Made by a program: the position numbers and the translations under genes. The notes beneath the pieces were generated by a model. It did no database searches and was not told the DNA's origin. It was given only the letters and a program-made list of their open reading frames with translations. Shown here piece by piece: positions 1 through 7,389 of a stretch of DNA of 22,487 nucleotides; position 1 is the first letter of the stretch, and each line of letters starts with the position of its first letter. Source of the stretch: Christensenella sp. UBA941 (GTDB lineage: Bacteria > Bacillota > Clostridia > Christensenellales > UBA941); the NCBI GenBank assembly GCA_002293365.1, contig DBDD01000204.1, positions 1-22,487 of the forward strand, written 5' to 3'.

Positions 1-1010
1 TGCTGGCGCAAAAGGCGTTCTCCATGTTCTATTTTTATCCGCTGATCGGGCAATATCTGGACGGTACGGCGGCCAGCGGACTATATGAAGCGCGTCTAGG
101 GGCGCGTATGGGTAAAGAAACGCACATATTCTCCCCCGCTTACAAACGGGAAGATTTCGGCCGGATTACGGAGCTTTGCGGCCATATCGTGTTCAACTCC
201 TTCAAGCAATGGCGCGAGCTCGGCCCACAAGCCATCAAGGCAGGCTGCTCCTCCGGCATGAGAATTAACCCCGAGCGCTCCACACAGGCAAAGGCCATAT
301 ACGACCCATGCGCCCCCGGCTCTAGGCTTGGCGTAACGCGCTCATATTTTGATGAGAGTTTTTTTAGCGCCCTTGAAGGGCTGCACTTTCATACACTCTG
401 CGAGCAAAACGCCGACGCGCTTGAAACGACGCTCAGGGCCGTGGAGGAGAAGTTTGGCGCGTTCCTGCCGCGCATGAAATGGCTTAATTTCGGCGGCGGG
501 CACCATATCACACGCGAGGATTATGATAAAGAAAAGCTTATAGCTCTCGTGCGCCGCTTTCGGGAGAAATACGACGTAGAGGTTTACTTGGAACCTGGCG
601 AGGCCGTCGCGCTCAACGCGGGCTTCCTGGTGTGCTCCGTAATGGATATAGTTGAAAACTCGGGCGTACATAACGCGATACTCGACGTCTCCGCCGCCTG
701 CCATATGCCGGACGTACTAGAAATGCCTTACCGCCCGCCGCTTTTTAATAGTGGGCAGCCTGGGGAAAAGGCTTACACTTATCGCTTGGGCGGACCGACT
801 TGCCTTGCCAGCGATATCGTAGGCGACTACTCCTTCGGCGCCCCCCTAAAAGCCGGGGATAGGCTTGTGTTTTCAGACATGGCCATATATACGATGGTAA
901 AGAACAATACATTCAACGGCATGCCTTTACCGGCTATATACGCTGCGGAAAACGGCGCGCTCAAGCTTGTGAAGACTTTTAGGTATGAGGATTTCGAATC
1001 GAGGCTATAA
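1..1010 (+). CDS. nspC: Carboxynorspermidine decarboxylase, 5'-truncated by window edge
   Basis: PLP-dependent fold-III decarboxylase that converts carboxynorspermidine (or carboxyspermidine) to norspermidine/spermidine in the cytoplasm. The reading frame is already open at base 3 and reads LAQKAFSMF; the lysine at 12-14 matches the PLP-binding lysine of the family's LALKAFS motif. The ATG at 24 is therefore internal and roughly 20-40 N-terminal residues lie outside the window. Other family landmarks seen are YEARLG, NFGGGHH, LEPGEAV, the Cys of GGPTCLASD (active-site region) and the C-terminal FNGMPLPAIY. It ends at a TAA before a 109-bp gap. Its usual partner, carboxynorspermidine synthase, would be expected upstream but is not visible. 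Family assignment is firm; exact polyamine product is inferred. Confidence 0.93.
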   Translation, partial: LAQKAFSMFYFYPLIGQYLDGTAASGLYEARLGARMGKETHIFSPAYKREDFGRITELCGHIVFNSFKQWRELGPQAIKAGCSSGMRINPERSTQAKAIYDPCAPGSRLGVTRSYFDESFFSALEGLHFHTLCEQNADALETTLRAVEEKFGAFLPRMKWLNFGGGHHITREDYDKEKLIALVRRFREKYDVEVYLEPGEAVALNAGFLVCSVMDIVENSGVHNAILDVSAACHMPDVLEMPYRPPLFNSGQPGEKAYTYRLGGPTCLASDIVGDYSFGAPLKAGDRLVFSDMAIYTMVKNNTFNGMPLPAIYAAENGALKLVKTFRYEDFESRL

Positions 1011-1089
1011 AAACGCTACAGCCCGCATAGGCCAAACCTAGCGCCCAAGGGCCGCAGCACGTTCCTTCCCGCCGGGTTTGGAGCATATA

Positions 1090-1126
1090 TCGACAACGAG
1101 TATACAATTATGCTAAAATTTGCACA
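1090..1126 (+). promoter_or_regulatory. Promoter for the helicase gene, predicted leaderless transcript
   Basis: TCGACA at 1090-1095 (5/6 match to -35), an 18-bp spacer, and TGCTAAAAT at 1111-1119 (extended -10, hexamer TAAAAT at 1114-1119). The expected +1, about 7 nt past the -10, falls on the A of the ATG at 1126. No Shine-Dalgarno sequence precedes that ATG, which fits a leaderless mRNA. Prediction only. Confidence 0.5.
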
Positions 1127-2703
1127 TGACAAACGAAACGCCGAAAGAACCCGAATTAATTCCCTCCGACTTATACCCCTGGCAGCAAGACTGTCTCGGC
1201 GTTTGGTTCAGGCATAACTGTCGCGGCGTTGTAAGTGCTGTGACAGGCAGCGGAAAGACCAAGCTGGCCGTTCACGCGGCCAAGCTTTTGCAAGCGAAAC
1301 TGCTAGATAGTGGCAAGCGGCTGAAAATATGCATCGTAGTGCCCAAGACGTTTTTGCTTAAGCATTGGCGGGAAGCGTTCCTGCGCGAGGGCGTCGCGGT
1401 CCGGAATGATACCGGCGTGTATTGCGGCTCACACAAGGACAATCCTTCCCGCTCTGTTATGATTTATCTGCTTAATTCCGCCCGGTATACCCTCGCGCGG
1501 CGCGTGCTTGCAGATATTCGCGCGGGCTGGAACGTGCTGCTTATCGTTGACGAATGCCATCATCTCTCAGGCGAAAAGAATCGAAAAATACTCGAATTTT
1601 TTCCAAAGCTCGAACAGGATGCCGAACGGTTTCACGCGCTGGCGCTTTCGGCCACTGTGGGCAGCCTAGAGGACGACGGTTTATTTTGCGATGTTCTCGG
1701 CGGCGTTATCTACCGCTACGGGCTTACAAAGGCGTTGCGAGACGGCGTCGTCGTCGGCTTTATGCTGTTGCCCGTAGGCATACGCTTTTCGCCGCGCGAG
1801 CAAGCGGAATACCAGGAGCTTAGTTTGCGGTTGAGCAAGGCGGCATACGAAGTAAAGAAACTGTATCCCATCCTTCGAAGCCTGAGCGGCGCGCCTTTTT
1901 TTTCGATGCTGGAATCGATCTCAAGGGAAACAAGCCGCGCAGGCGACGCGGCAAGAAGGACGCTGGGCCTCGCCCACTTGCGCCGCGAGAAGGTGCATGC
2001 CGCCGAAAACAGAATTCTGTGCGCCTATGAGCTCGTGCTGCGGATGCCTCCGGAGAGCAAGATTATACTCTTTGGAGAAAGAATCGCCAGCGCGAAGCGT
2101 ATTTTTTCAGCGCTCGAAGGGGCGTTTCCGGGGCAGACGGCGCTGTATCATTCCGGCATGGGCCTGGAAGCAATGCGGGCGTCGCTGGCGCGCTATCAGG
2201 CCGGAGAGGCGCGTATACTAATCACATGCCGCGCCTTGGACGAGGGGCTGGATATCCCCGAAACGGACGTTGGTATTGTTGTGGCTTCCACGCGAACGGA
2301 GCGGCAGAGGGTACAGCGCCTTGGGCGGCTGCTGCGTAAAAGCGGCTCCCCGCTGCCCGCAAAGCTGTATTATCTCTATTTAGAGGGCGGCGATGAAGCC
2401 ATTTATCTCGAACGGGATTTCCCGTTTCCTCTTATCTCTTTGTCATTTGAAAGAGTGGGCGAGGTACTTTTCCATAGCCCAGCGTATGATGCTATGGCTG
2501 AGGCGGCGTTCGCCCGTCTTGGCGGTATGGCGTTGACCCCGCCAATGCGGGCAGAGCTGCAAAAGCATATGGCGCTTTGCCTGCCAAGGGGCGATTTTGG
2601 CCTTTCGGAAGAGCTGTGCGCTCTTATGCGTGAGCAAGCCAAAAACCAGCAAGAGCGAAATTACTGGACGGCGGCGCTCCTGCTCGCGCGGGAGAACCGC
2701 TGA
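1126..2703 (+). CDS. SF2 DEAD/DEAH-box helicase, predicted anti-phage system component
   Basis: A 525-aa superfamily 2 helicase. Visible motifs: aromatic/Q region YPWQQ (about 18-22), motif I TGSGKT (40-45), motif II DECH (142-145), motif III SAT (175-177), motif V with LDEGLDIP, and motif VI QRVQRLGR (394-401). This is a complete two-RecA core with only a short C-terminal extension rich in Arg/Glu and no nuclease domain. The ATG at 1126 is preferred over a TTG two codons upstream because the latter lies within the promoter -10/+1 region. It is the first of four same-strand genes; the others include two BREX-type ATPases. The helicase plus DUF2791-type ATPase pairing is known from Shango (SngC/SngB) and from BREX type 2 (BrxHI/BrxD). 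Helicase identity is firm; defence role is inferred from neighbours. Confidence 0.88.
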   Translation: MTNETPKEPELIPSDLYPWQQDCLGVWFRHNCRGVVSAVTGSGKTKLAVHAAKLLQAKLLDSGKRLKICIVVPKTFLLKHWREAFLREGVAVRNDTGVYCGSHKDNPSRSVMIYLLNSARYTLARRVLADIRAGWNVLLIVDECHHLSGEKNRKILEFFPKLEQDAERFHALALSATVGSLEDDGLFCDVLGGVIYRYGLTKALRDGVVVGFMLLPVGIRFSPREQAEYQELSLRLSKAAYEVKKLYPILRSLSGAPFFSMLESISRETSRAGDAARRTLGLAHLRREKVHAAENRILCAYELVLRMPPESKIILFGERIASAKRIFSALEGAFPGQTALYHSGMGLEAMRASLARYQAGEARILITCRALDEGLDIPETDVGIVVASTRTERQRVQRLGRLLRKSGSPLPAKLYYLYLEGGDEAIYLERDFPFPLISLSFERVGEVLFHSPAYDAMAEAAFARLGGMALTPPMRAELQKHMALCLPRGDFGLSEELCALMREQAKNQQERNYWTAALLLARENR

Positions 2704-2719
2704 TACGCCATGAATCGTC

Positions 2720-2748
2720 TTGATTTGCGCATGTAGAGTGTATATACT
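2720..2748 (+). promoter_or_regulatory. Predicted internal promoter for the 259-aa gene and downstream ATPases
   Basis: TTGATT at 2720-2725 (4/6), a 17-bp spacer, TATACT at 2743-2748 (5/6). It sits in the 95-bp gap after the helicase stop and would give a leader of about 45 nt that includes the GGAGG at 2786-2790. Confidence 0.5.
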
Positions 2749-2798
2749 TGTTCCATTGGGAAATAACAGAATGCAGGAAGTATACGGAGGATTATCGT

Positions 2799-3578
2799 TT
2801 GAATTACGAAGAGCTGTTTGCAAGTGCGAAGACCATTGAAAAAGACATGTCCGAGTGTATGAAAACGCAGCAAAAACTGGCTAAAAGCATACTAAAGTCT
2901 ATGGAAACAGGCGATTTGAAGAGCTGGCTGCGCGACGTTGCTTTGCTAAAGCGTGCGGGAGAGGAATATGCCGGTATCCTTGAACGCATGAAGGACGTTG
3001 CCGAAGGCTTCGACATGAGAGCCTATATCGAGAGCGGCGATTATTCAAATCAGCTTTTGGGCTGGTGCGAACAGTTCGGAATCGACGTTAAGGGCGATTT
3101 CCCCGCATATGAAATATTCCCGTACCGGGTCAGGATCGACGCGGAGAACCAGGACATATATGTAAACCGCAAAAAGTCGCAGTGTCTGCGTCCGCGTGTT
3201 TTCGCCCAGAATATTAAGGCCGCGCGGGAAAAGCTCATGAAAGCCTCTTTCAACGCCGCCGCCTTTGCGGAAGAGCTGGCCGACGCTTATGATACGGCGC
3301 TGATACGCCAGAGCGGCGGAAAAGCCTACTCAAAGGATGCGGACTGTTACCTGACGGGGATTTATCCCTACCTCGCGCCCATGAGCCGCCACCGCCGGGA
3401 GTACGATAAACAAAGCTACGCCTTTGACCTTGCGCGGCTGTACAGCTCAGGCGTGGAGCAGCTCAAGGATGGGCGAAGGCTCCAGTTCGGGCCGGCCCGT
3501 AACAACAGCAAGGCAATACGCATTTTGGACGAGCGCGGCGCGGAACAGTTTTTGGCGACGATCAGGTTCTACATTTAG
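2799..3578 (+). CDS. Uncharacterised 259-aa protein with helical N-terminus, in the helicase/ATPase cluster
   Basis: I do not recognise the family. The start is taken as TTG at 2799 because a strong GGAGG (2786-2790) lies 8 nt upstream; the frame is open further up, but that part overlaps the predicted promoter. Residues 1 to about 85 are rich in Lys/Glu/Leu and look like long helices or a coiled coil (for example KTQQKLAKSILKSMETGD). A mixed central segment follows with FPAYEIFPYRVRID and RKKSQCLRPRVF, then a third part with YLTGIYPYLAPMSRHRREYD and a basic C-terminus. No signal peptide, membrane segment or catalytic motif is obvious. It ends 18 bp before the first ATPase, so the two are probably co-transcribed. 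It occupies the place where Shango has the TerB-domain protein SngA, but I see no TerB signature. It may be a scaffold or target-recognition subunit; that is a guess. Confidence 0.75.
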   Translation: MNYEELFASAKTIEKDMSECMKTQQKLAKSILKSMETGDLKSWLRDVALLKRAGEEYAGILERMKDVAEGFDMRAYIESGDYSNQLLGWCEQFGIDVKGDFPAYEIFPYRVRIDAENQDIYVNRKKSQCLRPRVFAQNIKAAREKLMKASFNAAAFAEELADAYDTALIRQSGGKAYSKDADCYLTGIYPYLAPMSRHRREYDKQSYAFDLARLYSSGVEQLKDGRRLQFGPARNNSKAIRILDERGAEQFLATIRFYI

Positions 3579-3596
3579 AACAGGAGATGAAGCGAT

Positions 3597-4814
3597 ATGC
3601 ATAACGCGGCCATACAGCGGCTTAAGATGGGACTGCCCCCCGGCGACGCCGCCATAGCGCGTTCGATTTCGGCGGGCGTCGGCTTTGTGTCGGACTTCCT
3701 TCGCGATATGTATCTTCCCTATATCGCTAAGGGCGGCTCCAAAATCAAGTTCATCACAGGGCGTGAGGGCAGCGGCAAAACGCACCTATTGGAGCTTATG
3801 CTGGCTGACGCCGCAGACGCCGGGTTCAAGATCGCCTCTTTTTCTGCCAAGAAGATATGGCTGAACGACTTCAAAGAGATATACTTCGAGATACTGCGCT
3901 CGGTGGATTTGATGGACTGCCTCGCCGGATGCCGGGACAGCATAATACGCGAGATGGGCTTCAGCCCCGAAGATATACCGCATGGCGGCACGTTCGCCGA
4001 TTTTCTGGCGGCGAAAGATATGTTAGACGCCATCACGAAACGGGAAATACGCCAGATGCTCTCGGGAATGTTCTTGAAGAATCCGCTTATGGATCATAAC
4101 TTTGCTTTCGCATGCAGCATGTTAACCGGATATCTGCTGGGTTATCCAACTTTGGAGGAGCCGAGCAAGGAATTGCTGCTGGGCTGGCTCTCCGGCAGCA
4201 AGGACGTGCGCTTGCCCGCCCTTCGGAAGCTAGGGCTCTCCCCCACGCGCATCACAAAATTCAACGCCCGTCACATGCTGCGCTCGCTTGCGCAGGCTGT
4301 ACGCGCGGCAGGCTATAAGGGCCTGTTCATCGCTATAGACAACCTCGACATACTCATCAGTGACGACAGCCTAGAAGAGCTTCACTATACAAAAATGCGC
4401 AGGGAGGATACGTACGAGAGCCTGCGCCAGTTGATCGATGAGATCGACACGCTTGTGGGCGTCTTCTTCGCCTTCGCCTTCCGGCGGGAGTTAATCGACG
4501 ACGATAGAAGAGGCCTCAAATCATATCAGGCGCTTTGGATGCGTATACAAAACGAGGTTTCCTCCAAGCGCTTCAACCGCTTCGCCGATATCATCGATCT
4601 TGACGCGCTGGCCAGGCAGGAATACGGCCCTACGATCGTCGCCGAAATGTCGCAGAAGTTGACTGATGCGCTGCGCGGCTTTGACAGCGGCGCGTCGCCT
4701 ATAGGGGAAAGTAAGGCTAATGAATTGATCGAGCGTCTTCCGTTCTCAAGGACGGCTCTGCCCAAACAGGTAAACGCCGCAACAGTTGGCCGCTGGGAGG
4801 AAGCAAATGAATAA
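3597..4814 (+). CDS. BREX/DUF2791-type P-loop ATPase (first of two)
   Basis: A 405-aa AAA/STAND-like ATPase. Walker A is GREGSGKT at 55-62, reached through KIKFIT. Walker B is LFIAIDNLD, with Asp248 and Asn249 where many relatives have Asp-Glu. The helical middle part (LRQLIDEIDTLVGVFFAFAFRRELIDDD) resembles sensor and lid regions of BREX ATP-binding proteins. AGGAG at 3582-3586 precedes the ATG by 10 nt. The C-terminus (LPFSRTALPKQVNAATVG) overlaps the start of the second ATPase by 8 bp, so translation is probably coupled. The N-terminal 45 residues are family-specific, unlike the second ATPase, which suggests distinct jobs or a hetero-oligomer. ATPase identity is clear; the DUF2791 family call is from recalled similarity. 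Confidence 0.8.
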   Translation: MHNAAIQRLKMGLPPGDAAIARSISAGVGFVSDFLRDMYLPYIAKGGSKIKFITGREGSGKTHLLELMLADAADAGFKIASFSAKKIWLNDFKEIYFEILRSVDLMDCLAGCRDSIIREMGFSPEDIPHGGTFADFLAAKDMLDAITKREIRQMLSGMFLKNPLMDHNFAFACSMLTGYLLGYPTLEEPSKELLLGWLSGSKDVRLPALRKLGLSPTRITKFNARHMLRSLAQAVRAAGYKGLFIAIDNLDILISDDSLEELHYTKMRREDTYESLRQLIDEIDTLVGVFFAFAFRRELIDDDRRGLKSYQALWMRIQNEVSSKRFNRFADIIDLDALARQEYGPTIVAEMSQKLTDALRGFDSGASPIGESKANELIERLPFSRTALPKQVNAATVGRWEEANE

Positions 4815-6018
4815 CAACGATGCTAACATTGAAGCTAGGCATCTTATCGAGGCATTGCGTTCGGGTATTTCATCCCGAAGGGTGGGGCATTATTTTTCAT
4901 CGGCAAGGCCGGAAATCATGACAAAACTAAGCGACGCGCTTGAGAGAACGCGCGATACCCGCGAGCCCGGCGGCGAGGTGATTCTGGGTAAGTATGGCGA
5001 GGGTAAAACGCACCTTCTGCATACGATTATGGATATTGCCCACCAGAACAACATGGTGGTAAGCTTCCTGTCGCTGAGCAAAGAGACGCCCTTGGACAAG
5101 CTGCATCTTATCTACCCCAAGCTGATCGCGGGAACCTATCTGCCCGGACGTCAGCAGCCGGGTTTGGCCGAACTATTTGAAGGGATGACGTCGGGCAGCC
5201 CCGTCGCATCCGAAATGCTAGCCTATAGCGCCAAACACCTGGTTTCTGACAAATTGTTCTTCCTGCTGCGCTCATATCTGGGTACGGAGGACATGGACGA
5301 AAAGTATATGCTGCTTGCGGATATGGAGGGCGATTTCATGGCAAATCCCCCTTTGAAGCAGATATACCGGCGTATTTTTACTGAAAAAGCCAGCTTCGAG
5401 CGAAATTTCAGCAAAACAAAGCACACCCGTGATTACTTCGCCTTCATGAGCCGCCTGTTTCTGCGCTTGGGCTATTGCGGCTGGGTGATTCTATTTGACG
5501 AGGCCGAGCTGATCGGCAGACTGGGAAAAAAGGCAAGGCTGAACGCCTACGCAAATATGGCGTTCTTCATGGCGTTGGAAAAGGACAGTCCGTTGGAGGC
5601 GGTTTACTCGCTGTTCGCAATGGCATCCTCCTACCGCGAGGATGTGATAGAGGGTAAGCACGAGCGCGAAAACCTTGCGGCGAGCTTACTCGAGCCACAC
5701 GCGCGCGAAAGCGCTAATCGCGCCTTAGAGCGTATCGCCTCCGCCCCGCAGCTCGAACCGCTGACGAGGGAAGAAATTCGTGAGGTTACCAACAGCATTC
5801 AACAGCTGCACGCCAAAGCATACGGCTGGGAGCCGCCTGTTGACGCGGCGCGGTTGCCCGACGAGCGCGGCTATCTTTTGCGCACACGTATCCGGAGCGT
5901 AGTCGAACAGCTGGATCAACTCTATCAGTACGGCAGCGCCGGGGATATGACGGTTTCAGATTTAAATGATGTGAGTTTCGACGAGGATACGCTTTCGCTG
6001 GACGGCTTGGTGGAGTAG
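4807..6018 (+). CDS. BREX/DUF2791-type P-loop ATPase (second, BrxD/SngB-like)
   Basis: A 403-aa ATPase close in layout to BrxD. An N-terminal helix pair (ARHLIEALRSGISSRRVGHY) leads to Walker A GKYGEGKT at 61-68, then HLLHTIM; Walker B is VILFDEAELIGR with Asp231-Glu232. The GxxGEGKTHLL and FDEAE motifs are typical of the DUF2791/BrxD family. The ATG at 4807 follows GGGAGG (4795-4800) with a 6-nt spacer, inside the 3' end of the previous gene. The frame ends at TAG (6016-6018), but a coding-like tail continues in the +1 frame (next entry), so the natural C-terminus may be 42 residues longer. Known relatives act in phage defence as ATP-dependent partners of helicases or methylation machinery; the exact role here is inferred. 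Confidence 0.85.
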   Translation: MNNNDANIEARHLIEALRSGISSRRVGHYFSSARPEIMTKLSDALERTRDTREPGGEVILGKYGEGKTHLLHTIMDIAHQNNMVVSFLSLSKETPLDKLHLIYPKLIAGTYLPGRQQPGLAELFEGMTSGSPVASEMLAYSAKHLVSDKLFFLLRSYLGTEDMDEKYMLLADMEGDFMANPPLKQIYRRIFTEKASFERNFSKTKHTRDYFAFMSRLFLRLGYCGWVILFDEAELIGRLGKKARLNAYANMAFFMALEKDSPLEAVYSLFAMASSYREDVIEGKHERENLAASLLEPHARESANRALERIASAPQLEPLTREEIREVTNSIQQLHAKAYGWEPPVDAARLPDERGYLLRTRIRSVVEQLDQLYQYGSAGDMTVSDLNDVSFDEDTLSLDGLVE

Positions 6019-6145
6019 CGAGCATCTTTCCGAGGAGAAGGAGCGCGGAGCCTTCGAGGCGCTGAACCGGTTCTTGGGGGACGGCGAAGAGCAAGGCGGC
6101 GGTGGCGGGAAGGGCGCGGGTGGAGGCGATAAGGATGGGGAGTGA
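6017..6145 (+). pseudogene. Out-of-frame C-terminal tail of the second ATPase
   Basis: Directly after the TAG at 6016-6018 the +1 frame reads SEHLSEEKERGAFEALNRF and continues through LGDGEEQ, a Gly-rich run and DKDGE to a TGA at 6143-6145. The segment has no start codon or ribosome binding site, but its composition (amphipathic Glu/Lys/Arg helix, then Gly/Asp-rich end) is that of a protein C-terminus. Dropping the T of the TAG would fuse it onto ...LDGLVE. Explanations: one-base insertion, sequencing error, or +1 frameshifting at the UAG-C. It could instead be the last remnant of a deleted fifth gene. Confidence 0.5.
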
Positions 6146-6156
6146 GGGAAAAAAGC

Positions 6157-6405
6157 TTATTGCTCACTCTCGTATTCGTATTCGGAAACATAATATCCAA
6201 ATAGTGATTCTTTATATGGCTTTAGCAACACTTTAAAAACGCCGGTGAGATAATCGTCTTCAATTTCACCGTTATCATTTCCTATTACATCGAACGATGC
6301 CGCAATATTTCCTCATTGCCAAGATAATAATCTGCTCGTCCCTCTGCATAAAACGCATAATAGAAGACGGTACTACAAAACAATTCCCTATCATCGGCAT
6401 TAAAA
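6157..6405 (-). pseudogene. Remnant of an unidentified gene with a one-base frameshift
   Basis: On the minus strand one frame reads LIFNADDRELFCSTVF then YYAFYAEGRADYYLGNEE. From there a different frame continues NIAASFDVIGNDNGEIEDDY then LTGVFKVLLKPYKESLFGYY and ends ESEQ at TAA (6157-6159). The two halves join smoothly if one A is restored in GAGGAAATATTG. There is no start codon at the right end, where it abuts the alsK stop. The acidic, aromatic-rich sequence does not let me name the family. It is a short 3' fragment of a decayed gene between the convergent defence and allose blocks. Confidence 0.55.
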
Positions 6406-6406
6406 A

Positions 6407-7387
6407 TCAGGTTTCCTGCTTATCGATATTGAGTTTCAATTCGCGGGCAAACGACTCGCTTGTTTGAATTCCGCGCTCGGTAAGCGCGTAAATCGCCGCG
6501 CCCACCACGCCCATATTCCGGCGCTGCTCGGAAAATATCAGCGTAAGGTCGTCCGCGGGCAAGGGATGCCGCGTGTGCGCCTTTACCTGCCGAAGAAGCT
6601 CCTCCTTCGGGAATCCCGGCATGTCCACAACGCCGCCGCCGATAATAATACAGTCCGGATCCATGATATTCGCCTGCGTCGCTATAGGCAGAGCGCATGC
6701 CTCCACAAACTCCAGCAGCGGCGCTTCGGCCCCATGCTTTAAAAAGACGTCGCCTATAAACGTTTCAGGGAAATACTTTTCCTGGAGCTGTTTTAGCGCG
6801 CGCCCGGAAGCGTAGCATTCCGTACAAGCCCTTTTTCCGCAAGTACAGAATTCTTTCCCTTTATAATAGGGAATATGTCCGATCTCGTTAGCCACGCCAT
6901 GCTTGCCCATCAAAAACTGACCGTATATATATATCGCGCCGCCAAACCCCGTACCGATATAGCATGCCACGACAATCTCTTCATCGTACAAATCTTGCAT
7001 GAACATATCGTACGCCAAGAGATTGTTGACGTCCTTATTCAAAAGTACCGGAATATCAAGATATTGCTCCAGGCCGTCCACGATATTCAGGTTGTCCAGC
7101 ACATGCCTTGAATCCGGCCCGATTATATTTGGGACGGAATACACCATCTTGCGCTGCCTATCTACCGTCGCCGGCAGCCCGACCGATACGCACAAGCTAT
7201 TGGCTATTCCAGTTTTTCGGACATATGCTTTTACCGCATCTGCAATCGCTTCAAGCGGCCGCGCTGCGCTTCCGATAAAGCTGCTGGGAATAACGTCCGC
7301 CTTTTGCACGGTACCGTCAACGCCCACAGCCCCAATGCGGAAATGCGTCCCACCTATATCGATGCCTATAACATGCCCCGTATACAT
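6407..7387 (-). CDS. alsK: D-allose kinase (ROK family)
   Basis: ATP-dependent sugar kinase expected to make D-allose 6-phosphate. The start ATG at 7387 lies 2 nt after the alsE stop and gives 326 aa; the frame extends upstream but only into alsE. N-terminal phosphate motif VIGIDIGGTHFRIG (6-19), catalytic Asp in NKDVNN (Asp119), ROK signature HGVANEIGH (163-171), and Cys cluster CTCGKRACTEC (181-191) for the structural zinc. SVPN and DPDCIIIGGGVVDMPGFP match my recollection of E. coli AlsK closely. Final gene of the als operon; no terminator hairpin is evident after it. Confidence 0.9.
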   Translation of the reverse strand: MYTGHVIGIDIGGTHFRIGAVGVDGTVQKADVIPSSFIGSAARPLEAIADAVKAYVRKTGIANSLCVSVGLPATVDRQRKMVYSVPNIIGPDSRHVLDNLNIVDGLEQYLDIPVLLNKDVNNLLAYDMFMQDLYDEEIVVACYIGTGFGGAIYIYGQFLMGKHGVANEIGHIPYYKGKEFCTCGKRACTECYASGRALKQLQEKYFPETFIGDVFLKHGAEAPLLEFVEACALPIATQANIMDPDCIIIGGGVVDMPGFPKEELLRQVKAHTRHPLPADDLTLIFSEQRRNMGVVGAAIYALTERGIQTSESFARELKLNIDKQET

Positions 7388-7389
7388 GC

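Noticed and set aside
1032..1081. CCAAACC/GGTTTGG inverted repeat after nspC, possible terminator.
   Set aside because: Seven-base arms with a loop of 36 nt and no U-run; too weak to call.
1126..6018. Calling the cluster a complete BREX or a canonical Shango system.
   Set aside because: No PglX, PglZ, BrxA/B/L or TerB-domain gene is visible; only the helicase and ATPase classes are shared.
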